Assembly (NCBI RefSeq): GCF_004798865.1
Contig: NW_025335409.1
Location: 18,021,054 to 18,085,053, forward strand
Length of the DNA stretch: 64,000 bases
DNA from: Varanus komodoensis
Lineage: Eukaryota; Chordata; Lepidosauria; Squamata; Varanidae
Reading direction: 5' to 3'
Of this stretch, positions 21,001 to 32,587 are shown one piece after another (position 1 is the first letter of the stretch; each line of letters starts with the position of its first letter). The position numbers and the translations under genes are program-made. The notes beneath the pieces were generated by a model. The model was not told the DNA's origin and searched no databases. It was given only the letters and a program-made list of their open reading frames with translations.

Positions 21001-23084
21001 GGTGTTATGCAATATGTATTCTGAGCCAAACCCATTAGAAGTGTAACTTCAGTGCAATCTCTGCTGGTATGGTCCCAGTGATTTCATTAGTGATGACCAA
21101 GGTGACATCACGGTAATTTGCATTCTTGCTGTTGTGAGAAGAAGGGGAATCATTGTTTATAATGAAATAAGAAAAATCAGTGCACACAAATAAATGACAC
21201 AGATAGCTAAATAAATAAACAAGGATTAGTATTTGATGGAAATTAATTGCATTTAAGTCACTGTCAATTCATTTAACAGCTTCCCCAAATGTTTGTTGCT
21301 TTAAAGAGAAAAATCCAGGAAGAGAGAAGCTCTGACATACTGAAGAGAACAAAAATATAATAGACCATGCCTGGGGGTTTGGTAAGGGCTTTCTGGTGTA
21401 TGTATCTCTTAAATACCTCAAATGATGCTCATGGTCACATTTACTCAGCAAGCTGAATTTCTTGGAAGCTGTCAAAGTGATTTGCTAGGAAGATCTCTGC
21501 TAGCTTTAAGAAGATTTCCTAAGGGAATTCCAAGTTGTCAGTTGTACTGTGTAGTTCCAAGAAGTGAAAACTAGAGGGATTGAAAGAGAACAGGTGAGGA
21601 TTAGCAGAATTATATCTAACAGTTTGCATTTCTTCTTGAGAAGCACAAGACCAAATCCATACTACTGACACCTACCATTTGAGGGGAGGATCTTTTTTTG
21701 CTCAGCTAGAAAGCCTTTGATGCTCCTGTAGTTTCTGCTTTTTTTCTTTTTCTTTTTAAACAACAATGAAGCAGGAATTATTCCCACTGCTACTGGAGTT
21801 CACCCAGTAGTGGGCTAGGGACTGAAATCCAGGTTTATATTAATTTTCCAAGCTTTAAGTTACCTTTGATATAACTCTGTGATGTTTTTACATTAATGAT
21901 GTGCTGATCAAAAAGCTTTCTTAAAAGCATGCTCCAGTGCTTTTTTTAAATTATTTCATCAAATACACTTTTTTGAAGGGGGTGAGGCCAATCACATTTT
22001 TGCAACATAGACATAATCTTGTTCATTTTCTTCCATATTTTGGCTCTAATTCACTTGCAAGTCTGCATATCAGCTAAGACTTCATACTCGTAGCCCTGAA
22101 TTCTTCCTTCTGCCAAATGGAGAAAGGAAGCAGTTTGAAGAGGACCAAATCCTTTCCCTTGCTAACCACTAGGAAGTGCTATTTCCTTTGTTTAGATGAT
22201 ATTAATAAATTGACACAACAACAAATAATACATCATGTAATGAGCTATGCTGGATCAAATCAGGTATTCCACATACAGCATCTTACACTCTCTTTTTCTC
22301 TTACTCTTCTTTCTCTCTTTCTGTACTTTTCCTTCCTTTTAAGTAATTAATACATGAAGTCAAACTATGCTGCACCTCCATATAAAAGCACACTTCTTTA
22401 AAATAAAATCCATTTATAAAAACCAAAATACTATTATTTTTTATGGTCTAAGTCACTCCAATTGATCATAACCCAATGATAACATTATTTATAAAAATGA
22501 CTTCCCTGCTTCATATTTTATTAAATTATTAAAATACATTTTCGGATTTGCTGATGCCATCAATCTAATCATTAAAAGCCTATCCTGCCATTACACCACC
22601 CTTTTGTATAGCAAAGGTATCTCTTTACAATTCCAGTTATGAGCAGAAACCAGTCCAGCAACCACCAGTGCATTAAGATTGTCTCATATTTCTTTCTAGG
22701 GACTCTGTGGCAGAAAATAAAGATGACAAACAAGGACAATATTGTTTGGGTAACAATTTTCCAGTATGTCTGAGTTTTGCAGTATGTCCATGACATGTGG
22801 GAAAAATCTGCTCTGTTTTTCGCACTGTACCATCCGTTTCTATTTCCAACTTTGTAGATTTTGTCTGATTTCAGAAATGCTATGCTGGTGTATTGTCATT
22901 CGTATATAGTTCTCTTTAACACTGTGCTCACAGTAAACTGACTCTGAAGTCCAAAAAGAAACGAAGAAATTTCTGTATTCTGCATCAAGTATTTGTTGAT
23001 AATATTTTATACCAGCAGAATTAATTTTTGTTTCTGCCTACAATCAGTGTTTCAAAATATATTGGGTTCCATCTAATAGGGAGG
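21001..23084. other. No gene or clear repeat seen
   Basis: About 2.1 kb of A/T-rich sequence. No frame has a recognisable domain. A T/C-rich patch lies near 22290-22340. Confidence 0.4.
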
Positions 23085-24630
23085 GAATGTCTGGCTGGTC
23101 CAAGAAGTTATCAGCCCCTCCTTGAGAAAAGAAGTGATGCCAGCCATGTTATAGGAGGCAATTATTAGGCCACCCCTGAAAAAACCTAACTTATATAGGC
23201 TGATTGCTAATATATTCCTAGGCACAGTGCTTGAGCTGGTGGTGACTGACCAACTCCATGCACTTTCAAATGAAACAGATCATCTGGAACATTTAAACAG
23301 GATTCAGGCCTGGTTTTCCAATGGAAACTGGCTTGATGGCCCTGTTGGATGACCGTTTTCAAGTGGGGACAGAAGAAGTGCAATCTCACTGATTCTCTTG
23401 GAACTCTCCATGGCTTTTGAAACCATCAACCATGGGAGTTGGAAGTACCGCACTGCAGTGGTTCCACTCATACCTGGTGTATTCCAGAAGGTAATCTTGG
23501 GGGATTGTTGCTCTATTTCTTGCCAGTTATGTCATGGAATGGGATAGGGCTCTATTTTATCCCTCATGCTATGTAACATCTCTGTGAAGCCACAGGTGGA
23601 GCTTATCCAAAGATATGGCCTGAAATGTTGCCACTCTGCAGAAGATGCCCAACTCAGTTTCTCTTTCTCATGAAATGCAGATGAGGCAGTAGGAGCTGCA
23701 ATGGACTGGAAGAGGGCCAAGAAAAACCAAGCCTCAATCCAGAGAAGATGGAGGAACTCTTAATGGGTGGCTTGTCTGTCCAATTGGGTGACATTCAACC
23801 TCTTCTGAATGAGGTTGCACACCCCCTAAAGGATCAGGTTCATAGTTTGGGGGTGTTCTTGGATCTGACATTACCTCTAGAGGCATAAATGGATTTGGTG
23901 GCATGAAGCTCCCTATATCACTTTAGGCTGACATACCAACTATGTCCTTATCTGAACAGAGGCAGCCTAGTTACAGTTATCCCTGTTCTGGCAACTACTC
24001 AGCACTCATGCTGGTGCACTGTATGTGTTTCCTCTCTGAAACCAGGCCAGAAACATCAACTGATCCAAAACAGGACAATGAGACTGATAGCAGGGACTGG
24101 TCAACATGATCATGCTAGGCCATTACTTTTCCATCTGCAATGGCTGCCCTTCCATTTTGAGGCCTCATTCAGAGTGCTGCTATCAAGATGCAAAGATCTA
24201 ACAGCTCAAGACTGATAGCCTGAAGAATGGTCTTTTCCCATATACATTTGCCTAGAGCCCAAGATCAACTTCAATTGTCCAGGGAGCCTCCACTAAAGGA
24301 AGGGAGATGACTAATTACTAAGAAGTGGGCCTTTTCTGCTGTGACTTCTCAGCTGACAAATGAACTTCCCATAAAAGCTCACCTGATACCTGCATTGTGC
24401 TTTATTGGGCACTAGGTGAAGGCCTTTTAATTTCCCAAGTTATTTTACTTTCTGTTTTAAATCTTGTGTTGTATTTTAAATCTTTCCATTGTGACTATGG
24501 CCTAGTTACTTATTTTAATTTATAAATGTTTAAATTGTATGTTTTGTATTTTATCAACTTGTATTTTGTGGTTATAATTGCTGCAGAACATTGGCTATTG
24601 GGTGGTATATAAATGGAACAGATAAAATTA
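23085..24630 (+). mobile_element. Old L2 LINE, reverse transcriptase to 3' end
   Basis: The order of blocks matches the young L2 copies but with heavy decay: a region like the KEAVVRPVLKK motif (GGCAATTATTAGGCCACCCC), the LERVV region, a damaged motif A (CTCTCCATGGCTTTTGAAAC), TCATACCTGG for the RSYL region, CAGTTATGTCATGGAATGG for LCHG, then the 3' half including CCAAGATC-type C-terminus and a 3' UTR ending GGGTGGTATATAAATGGAAC. Numerous indels remove any long frame. It is much older than 6188-9960 and 55397-57120 and is probably a different subfamily. Confidence 0.75.
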
Positions 24631-24714
24631 GAGATGAACCCAATTTTTTTGTTGATTTGCTGCATTTTAATGTTGTCTGGATAGTGTCCAGTACATGCAT
24701 GCAGCTCATGTTAT

Positions 24715-25060
24715 TAAAACGACAAAAAGTAAATACAGTACAGAACAAAACTAAAATGGCAGCAAAATGAAAAACACTAAAGCATCATACTGCTGGATAA
24801 AAATAAGCAGAATAGAGTACTAAAAGCAGTAACCGTGGTTCTTAAAATACCTGGAGGAATATAAAGGTCTTCGTCTGGAGCCAAAAAGACCATAACATAA
24901 GCACCAAGAAATCTTCTGGACAAAACATTCCACAAATGGGATTCCATAATCAGAAAAGTCCTATCTCTTGTATCTATCTACCTTACTTTCTTTGGTGGGG
25001 GACTCTGAAGTAGGATCTCATTGGACAATCATACTGTCTGGGTACATAAATCAATGGGTA
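24715..25060 (-). mobile_element. L2 LINE 3' remnant, minus strand
   Basis: The plus strand reads ATAAAGGTCTTCGTCTGGAG, then CATTCCACAAATGGGATTCC and AAAAGTCCTATCTCTTG. This is the reverse of the L2 C-terminus (compare 5793-5880). The A-rich part on the left is the reversed 3' UTR. Old and broken. Confidence 0.6.
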
Positions 25061-25126
25061 AATCAACAGGACTTCCTTCTGAGTAAATGATTATGCTGCA
25101 AAGTAGTTTTCTTTTTGTTCATTAGT

Positions 25127-25245
25127 TCAGCTTTCCCCGATCTGATCCCCTCCAGACATGTTTGACTGCAACTTCCGTCACCCTCTGCACCTCACTGGAG
25201 ATCTTTGACTTTGTAGTCCAAAAAATCTGGAAAGCATCAAGCAGG
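25127..25245 (+). mobile_element. Palindromic hAT-type MITE
   Basis: Left arm CCCTCCAGACATGTTTGACT plus GCAACTTCCGTCACCCTC, right arm GACTTTGTAGTCCAAAAAAT plus CTGGAAAGC. The arms are partly complementary, as in 57380-57505. Non-coding. Confidence 0.55.
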
Positions 25246-26365
25246 AGAGGTATATTATTTCTTTCCTGCAGAACCATGTTCCTTTTCTTTCTTTGCTCTC
25301 ATACAGACTGAAAGCACCTTTAACTTGTGATATAATCCCAGTCTGGCTCTGTTCAATTGCTAACATGAGATACCATCCAAGCCTTGCCCTCTTCCTGTTG
25401 TCACCAGGCTCTTTCCAGTTTTTCTAATGTTCAAGGGAAACATCTGCATCAAGATGTTCTTCCTAGTTGTGGAAGCTCCCTGTGCAACACATGCAAATCA
25501 GTACAAGAATGTATGCAGTGAGTTTCCTTCACAATTACATGATTTGGCTTTTTGGAAAGGCATTTGCTTCCTGTCACTTCTATTGCTGCTCACTTTTGAA
25601 CAAGGAAGTGTTCTAAACTAGTTTGGAATAAGACAGAGTTTCTGCCTTTACAGAGCGCAGTCCTCTGTTGAAATGACTGCCAGAAGACCATTCTGTATTT
25701 GAAGATGTTCACTATTCGAAAAGCATGTCCTGTCTAGTTAAAATAAAGATCACACCATAAGGGCTGTTGCCCTTCAACAGCACTTGAAGGGCAGACTAAA
25801 CATGCATACACACCAAGTCACACAGTTACTGTCTTCCACACTATGGTGAGATAAAGAATAAATGAGAATTTTGTTCCTGTTTACAAATCATGCAAATATG
25901 TCCTTTTGGCAATCTGAAACCCAGACAGGAGCAAGACACAATCTCTGGAAGTGTTCATAATTGACTGAACTTGCACTCTCTATAAGTGCACTTTTACCCA
26001 CAAGCACATTTGTTCCCCAAATCTTGATTTTCACATTTTAGCTTTTGGAAAAATGTGCATTTTGATCAGGAAAAGTTTGTATTCTTTTTCAGTTGGGAAA
26101 CAATACACTTTAGAAAATGTGCATTTTCCTCAGTCAAAAATACATATCATCCCTGATTTTTTAAAAGCTTTTGTTCATGAATGTGAAGGAGCTAATCCAA
26201 GTGCCAAGGTACAATTCAAAGGGGAACCTCAGTGGCTTTGAACAATGTGTGGTCACCCATTTCTTGATGATGTACTGTATTCTATTATAATTATTTCTAG
26301 ATTTCTGTATTAGCATTTGTGCCTATTTATTAGTGTATGCAAAGTTTATGCAAATCACTGCAACC
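25246..26365. other. No gene or clear repeat seen
   Basis: Nothing assignable. Frames are short and lack domains. Confidence 0.4.
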
Positions 26366-26570
26366 CTCCTATCTATCTATCTATCTACCTACCTACCTAC
26401 CTATCTATCTATTGCATTTGTGTGCCATCCCATAGCCAGAGCCTCTCTGGACAGCTCACAACACAATAAACACACATACACACACAAATAAAAATAAATA
26501 ATAACAAACAAACAATAATACATAAAAGAATGGAAATACAATATAAATAAATATTGTGTATGTTTTTTTC
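26366..26570 (-). mobile_element. L2-group LINE 3' end with (CTAT/CTAC)n tail, minus strand
   Basis: On the minus strand this reads an L2-like terminus (GTTGTGAGCTGTCCAGAGAG, then GGGATGGCACACAAATGCAA) followed directly by tetranucleotide repeats, seen on the plus strand as CTAT and CTAC units at 26371-26412. A second A/C-rich tract (about 26468-26500) is on its 5' side. The microsatellite is therefore the expanded tail of the LINE. Confidence 0.75.
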
Positions 26571-26789
26571 TGGTAATGCATTAGCTCTCATTTGGCCATT
26601 CATAAATGGCCACCCTAAGTTGCAAATAACTTTTCAAAAGTTAAAAAAAAAGGCACACCGGGGCTGCCCAAACCCATGAGCATGCCTACAGTAGCTATTA
26701 GAATCTTAGTCTAATCTTTGGAAAACAACATTGCATACTATGTATATGCTCCTCAGTCGATGCAGATATATCCTGAATATCTTGAGAAT

Positions 26790-27022
26790 CCTGGCATCAG
26801 GTGGATGTGGAGGAGAAGCAGAGGAGGGATTCCCCTTGCTGGCTGCACACAAGCATGACAGAATGATCACGAAAACAGCCTGTACGTACACTGCTCCTTC
26901 ACAGAATAGAGCCGGAGAGTGCTGTTGGGGTTTCCCATGGGCAGCTGGTTAGGAGAATGCTGGACTCAGTGGCCCCTTGGGCTGATCCAGCACTGTACTT
27001 TTTGTGTCTTCATGTTCCTAAG
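26790..27022 (+). mobile_element. CR1 LINE 3' end
   Basis: The segment contains GAGAGTGCTGTTGGGGTTTC, then GAATGCTGGACTCAGTGGCC, GGGCTGATCCAGCACTGTAC and the tail TTCATGTTCCTAAGG. This is the CR1 3' UTR type that reads GGTCTGATCCAGCA and ends in repeated CTTATGTTC. The left limit is uncertain. Confidence 0.7.
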
Positions 27023-27144
27023 GTATGTCAGACTCCTCTGGATTTTACTTAAGGGCTAATCTTTCTAGTTGCTATGGGTATGAACATTACATGAACACTT
27101 TAAATGCCAATTACCAAGTCAAACTCACTCCATTTTGCTTCCAT

Positions 27145-27310
27145 GGAATCATAGGATACTAGAATTGGAAGAAGCCAGTAATGTCATTGGGTCCAACCCC
27201 CTGCCCAGCGCAGGAATCCAAGCTGAAGCATCCCTAGCAGATGGCTTTTCAGCTGCATTTTGAATGCCTCCAGTGGGGAGAACCCACAACCTCTCTTTCC
27301 ATTTTAGACC
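27145..27310 (-). mobile_element. CR1 LINE 3' fragment, minus strand
   Basis: Starts with the reversed CR1 terminus (GGAATCATAGGATACTAGAA), then GGGTCCAACCCCCTGCCCAG and GAATGCCTCCAGTGGGGAG plus AACCCACAACCTC. Typical 5'-truncated CR1 copy. Confidence 0.82.
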
Positions 27311-28633
27311 ACTAATGCAACTTGTCTTTTCTTGCAAACCTTTGACTGAGTCTGCTTTATTGTTATTTTAAATTTTATCTAGTACTTATTGTTTATGGGT
27401 AAATTAAACATAATGGCAATGATATTTTAAGGTCCAGCCCACAAAAGCTTTTACTATAATATATTGATTAGTTTCTTAGGTGCCGCAAGGTGCTTTGTTG
27501 CTTTGCTTGCATTGCTGGTAATGAATATATGTCCCCCATCTCTGAATTATATGACCTTGGTTAATGGAGGAAATTGGATATCTAACTATTCAATACGTAA
27601 CTCTTTAGATAGAACTGACCTCCCACAGGGAAATGTGCCTCTTCATTGCCCCTGAGGAGGCTTGTCCACTTCCTGCAGAAGCCAAAGACTTTAATGCTCA
27701 CTTGGCATAAAATATGTACCAGAAAGGACCCAGAAAGCTCGAAAATAACATTAATAAGTAGTGGTAGTATTGATCTATTCAGTCAGTGGGAAATCTGGCT
27801 TCCATGGCTTTTGATGATCACTGCTTTCTTTCACTGGTAAGTAGTGTTTACATTTGCAGCTGCTTCAGATGGTGCTTCCCTGTGATCGGTCAGTGCTAGA
27901 AAGTAGTGAACGAGGTCAGTCTGCTTTGATGACCTCTAATTGATCCAGCCTTAACACATTTCGGCATTTCTCAGAAGTGTAATTCTGTTTCTTTTCAGCA
28001 TGCTTGAAAAGGGAAAATGTTAGGAGTTTGTCATTAATTCAATTATTTTCCTCTTGTGAAAATGTTGACAGTATTTCCTACCAGTGGAGTGGGAGAGCAC
28101 CCTGATTATTAAAATCTGATTGGCAACCCAGACACAACTTGTGAATTGCAGCTTGCAAGGCAACCATTCTAGGCCCTTTTGCAGTATATCCTTTGTGACA
28201 AACTGCTAGGCAATACATTTAAGCCATTATTCCAGTGAATTGATTTTCAACAGCAATTAATGACTAATTTGTTGGATACTGGCCTGACAGAAAGCAGAGA
28301 TGAGTCAGTGCCGATTCTGATGAAGCAAAGTTAAATTTATAGCGCTTGTCATCAACCAGACCTTGTGGGTACGTTCTTGAAGCATACAGATTTGGCTCTC
28401 ATTTCCAAACAGCTCTGAAGTTATGAAGCACATCTTCTCCTACATTTGTGAAAAAGAAAGGGAGATTTGGGGAAAGGATGGGAGTTGGCTGACCAATACA
28501 TCTGCAAGATATCTTACAAAATATCTCTGTCAATACTACTACAAGTTTTAACTTAGTCATTTCAATCTTGTCAACAAGAATTGTGGAATGCACTTAAGTG
28601 AACCAGCTTTCCTAACAGGTAACAGTGAAATAT
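27311..28633. other. No gene or clear repeat seen
   Basis: About 1.3 kb without an assignable feature. Confidence 0.4.
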
Positions 28634-28800
28634 AGACCAATGTGGCATCATAATTATTTGTTTAGTGATTAGAATCCTGCACTGGAAGAAAGAAAATCTG
28701 GATGAAGACCTGGGTTCCAAATCATGTTCTACCATGAATGTCATTCACCAGGTGACATGGAATTTGTCCTTCCTTTCCTTCTCTCTCATCCATCTTAATC
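28634..28800 (+). repeat. Old tRNA-derived SINE
   Basis: The blocks ACCAATGTGGCATCATAATT, GTGATTAGAATCCTGCACTG and GACCTGGGTTCCAAATCATG correspond to the A-box and B-box regions of the GAGCCAGTGTGG SINE, then CACCAGGTGACATGGA. A short A/T insertion separates the first two blocks. The copy is diverged. Confidence 0.6.
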
Positions 28801-30145
28801 TAGTTTGAACGGTTCTTGTAAGCATAAGTAGGGATAACCCCACTATGAGTTTCTTAGAGGAGATGGGAAAGATACAGATGTGACAGTGCAGGCAGTATAA
28901 ATTCTGTGCCAGTAAAATGGTAAATGTTATGACCTGTCCAAAGTAAGCAAATGTGTGTGTGTTGTGTTAGATAATTTATTCTGCTTCTCCTAGCCACTGG
29001 AAGGGGCAAAAAGATACACAGGACATTCAGGTCCATGTGAAAATTGATTTGGCAGTTCCCCAGGCTTTGCAGGGTGGAACAGTTGTCCAGTATTGGACGC
29101 ATACTTCAGGGATATATATATATATATATCAGTACCAGTAAGGGCTAGAAATCTGCTAGCAACCCGAACTACAACTGCTTTATGGTGTGATTTTTCTCCC
29201 CCCACTTCTTCAGTGGTATGCTGTATGTACTATGCATTCTTCTAATCAATTTTGAAACAAGAACTGCTGTTTATTGAGCATAACTTTTTTTGTTTAACAC
29301 ATTGGAAAGCAAATTGAGTTGTGTAAACAGTCCTTGGTTGAATCAGCACGTAATTAAAAAAAGTATATGTGCTGTATTCCTCCAACTGATAATCTGCTTT
29401 TAATTATACCTATGTGAGCCTGTATTCAGATGTATTTTAATAAAAGAATATTCACTTTATTGATGACAAATATAAGGATGCCAACTAACCTAAGGGAGTT
29501 TAGAGTATTAGAAAGAAAATCTCAGGTTTTTCCAAGCTACACATTACGTCTTCACCGGTATATTTTATGGTCAAGTGCATGTTTTTATTGGCTTGTGACT
29601 TAATCCACCAAGTAACTTGATGGTATCTTTTAATAATATTAACAATCTGAGAGAGAGAGAGAGATTTAATGACACTGCTGTTTAAGTACAACATTGGGAT
29701 TTAGAATCTGACATGTATGGCAGGAAGAAGAAATTGCCTTGCCCAAAAAGGAGGCCATTCTATACTATTTCAGTGTGTAATTTCCTTATAGCAGATACAA
29801 AATAGTCTGGCATTTTCTGCAGCTGCATATTCCCTTTTCATTAATGTCCTTCAGAGAACACTGTTTATAGATGCTCATATGGATTGTGGTTACTTTTCAT
29901 AATAATATTTAGCTATGATTTTAACAAAGGCAATTAAATCCCCTTATGTATAGGGTTTGGACTTGTTACTCTAGAATCTGGCATTGCCTGATTCATAATG
30001 GGCATGGATTGACATTTCAGGAAAAGTTTAGTAATGATGGAAAGCTATCCTTCAAGGAGTTTGGCCACCACTATTGAACTTCTTGTCCAAAACTCCTCAA
30101 AATCCATGGAACATAATTTGAAAACCACAAGAATTATGCAACAAG
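28801..30145. other. No gene seen; (TA)n and (GA)n tracts
   Basis: Contains a (TA)n tract at about 29111-29129 and a short (GA)n tract at about 29650-29664. Otherwise unassigned. Confidence 0.45.
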
Positions 30146-30302
30146 GGAAGAGCCATAGTTCAGTGATAAAACACATGTTCTGTATTCAGACTCTGACATG
30201 CCTGGTGTTGGGAAGGCCCTCCAGTTGCAGTAGATTATGCAGGGCTCAATATATGATCAAAATATCTATGGACTTAGTATACAGTGGCTTCCTAACTCCT
30301 GA
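30146..30302 (+). repeat. tRNA-derived SINE, CATAGCTCAGTGG family
   Basis: Begins GGGAAGAGCCATAGTTCAGT with the A-box like CATAGCTCAGTGGTAGAGC. The B-box region is damaged. The 3' part reads GGGCTCAATATATGATC then CTTAGTATACAGTGGCTTCC, which follows the usual ACTCAGTATAAGGCAGCTTCC end. It is old. It differs from the GAGCCAGTGTGG family. Confidence 0.6.
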
Positions 30303-30764
30303 TCCTCTGGAAGTTTGCATGTATCTTTTGGTCTGGTTAGTGTCAACCCGTAGGGAAAAAAAACCCTGAAGGGTGGAAAGAGTATGTGTCAGAATGTTCT
30401 GTATTTGGGAGCTGATTGCATGTACATCACCACAAACTTTTCTGAAATAAGAGAAGTGTGCAAATGTATCACCAGTGATGTTACAAGCAGTATCTCATAG
30501 GCACCAAAAACTATTACAGCTCTGGGAATTCCCAGCTATTTTCAGATTTTTCAGGTATGGCGCAGATCCAGTCATGTACAAAAATGCTTCAAACAGAGGT
30601 TCTGCAAATATCAATGACAGAGGAAGATTAATCTTCATGCTTCCAGCAATGGTGCCACTTCACTGTGGCCCCCACAGTGTTTCCATGCACAGCTATTTGT
30701 GCATGGAAAACTTGCATGGAAGAAATTCAGTCTCCAAATTCAACAGCTCTGCATACCCGCTTAC
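30303..30764. other. No gene or clear repeat seen
   Basis: A 105-codon frame at 30475-30792 has no recognisable domain, and its end overlaps the next SINE. I do not call it a gene. Confidence 0.35.
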
Positions 30765-30925
30765 TGGCAGGTCCTATGCTATGTGTGCATAAGGCCCCAG
30801 ATTAATCCCTGGTATCCACAAAGAAGAATGATGTAGCAATGTAGCAGACCTCTGCCTGAGAATCTGGAGAGCTTCTGACTAGCAGATGGGACTTAGCAGA
30901 CGGCAACATTGTATGTTCCTCTTGC
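30765..30925 (+). repeat. tRNA-derived SINE, CATAGCTCAGTGG family, 5' truncated
   Basis: Starts within the tRNA part (GCATAAGGCCCCAGATTAAT, then CCCTGGTATC, the B-box side) and continues with GACCTCTGCCTGAGAATCTG and GGAGAGCTTCTGACTAGCAG, ending GTATGTTCCTCTTGC. Same family as 30146 but lacking the A-box. Confidence 0.6.
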
Positions 30926-32479
30926 TCTGCTGGTAAACTTTGGCAGAAGTCCCTTGCTGGCCACTGATTGGCCACTGTTGAAGAAAGAGTGGATGCGTCA
31001 AGTTAATTATAGATGCAATTTAAGGCATGTCCAGGCAGAAAAAAATCTTACATATCCCACCATGCCCCAGCTAGCTATAGGATTGTGCCCTAAATGTAAT
31101 TAAAATAGGAAAGGGAAAGGCCTATGTATCCTGGCTGCTGAACACACTGAAATTAGTGGCAACATGCACAATCTATGACATGAAAGCCCCAAAAGAAGCA
31201 GAAGGAGAAACTCACCATTCCTTCTCTCTCCTTCTCACCTCTTGTCCTTTCAGGGCAAGGGAAGGGGAATTCTTCATTTCCCACAAGGTGAGGAGTCTGA
31301 GCTAAAGATACAGAAACAGTTTACACAAAGGAAAACTGAGACCTGAACACACATATCTAACCCCTAAGGTAGGAATCTGGTTTTGTGGGGGGTTTGTTTA
31401 GCTTACAAACCTTCAGATTTGATTAATGTAATACAAGTGGATAGCTGCTATTCTTTTATAAATAGTTGTGTTCCACTATAAGACATATTTGATGCATACC
31501 AGCATCTGGTAGAAAAACAGGTAATATTCCCAAGCGAAACTTACTCATGCCTTGGCATACTCTAAATCCACCTGTATCAACCCAGCATTGAGTTCATTGT
31601 CCTTAAGGGCATGTTACTGCACTCTGGAAAGAAGCCAAATTTTAAGAAGTTAAACCAAGAGCTATTTCTTTTTTTCTTTTTGCAAGAACTGTGTCTACTT
31701 TTTTTTTTTTTAAATGCCAGTGTAAGGAATCTTACACAGGTCATGTACTTTCTCCTTTTGCATACTCCTAACATTACTTCCTTTTAAATTAGTTTTCTTT
31801 AAGATCCTGTAAGGCACACTCCTATGCTAGTTTATATAGAAAAACAAGGTGGGGGTTTACAGCTCCCAACTATGCTGGTTGGGACATTCTGAGAGCAGTA
31901 GACTCTTCGCATAAGTACATTCGCATAGGATCACACCCATATCCTATCACAACAGCTAAAAAACTCAGCTTCCATTTCCCGACTCCTCCACTCTTAGCAC
32001 CATGTCTGGAAATAGGTATAGCCACTGAAAGCCTCCGACACATGACAAAGAACAATGGAGGTACTTGCATTAATATGAAGTGGTCCTCAGTTTACATGAA
32101 GTGGGAATAATAATTAGAGAGAGAAAATGATTCGTAAGTTAAAAATTTAATTGCCAGTTAGCTAGATATGCAAGCAAGTAATTTTCACATCCAGTTTTTA
32201 CAAGGTTCTTAAGTAAATGTTTAACACTATGTGGAGTCTAAAGTTAAGATCAAAACAGGACATCGTTTGATAAAAATCCTATTTATTTCAGTGAGAACTC
32301 AATGTAATTGTGCTTGGGATTACAGGTGCACAACTATCTCCTTACTTGTGTGGAGGTCCTGTCTTTCAACCTTCTACATGGCAACCTACATTTGTAGTAA
32401 GGTCCTGATTATGGCTGCTTGGACCTTCCATTCACAAAGTGTGGGTGGAAATACCTCCTGGTCATCACTGGGCATTCTT
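30926..32479. other. No gene or clear repeat seen
   Basis: A short stretch at about 31860-31900 (AGCTCCCAACTATGCTGGTT) may be an arm of the palindromic MITE family. Otherwise unassigned. Confidence 0.35.
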
Positions 32480-32587
32480 GTTCTCCTGGCTCACATGATG
32501 TTTTGGACACTCAACCAATTTTCATTTCTTGCTGGGCTTTGTTGCGATGGGGGTGGCATAGAAATGTTTTAAATAAATAAATAAATC
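32480..32587 (+). mobile_element. L2 LINE 3' tail
   Basis: Ends with GGGGGTGGCATAGAAATGTT, then TTAAATAAATAAATAAATC, the 3' terminus of the young L2 family (compare 57077-57120). Little or no coding sequence precedes it. Confidence 0.65.
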
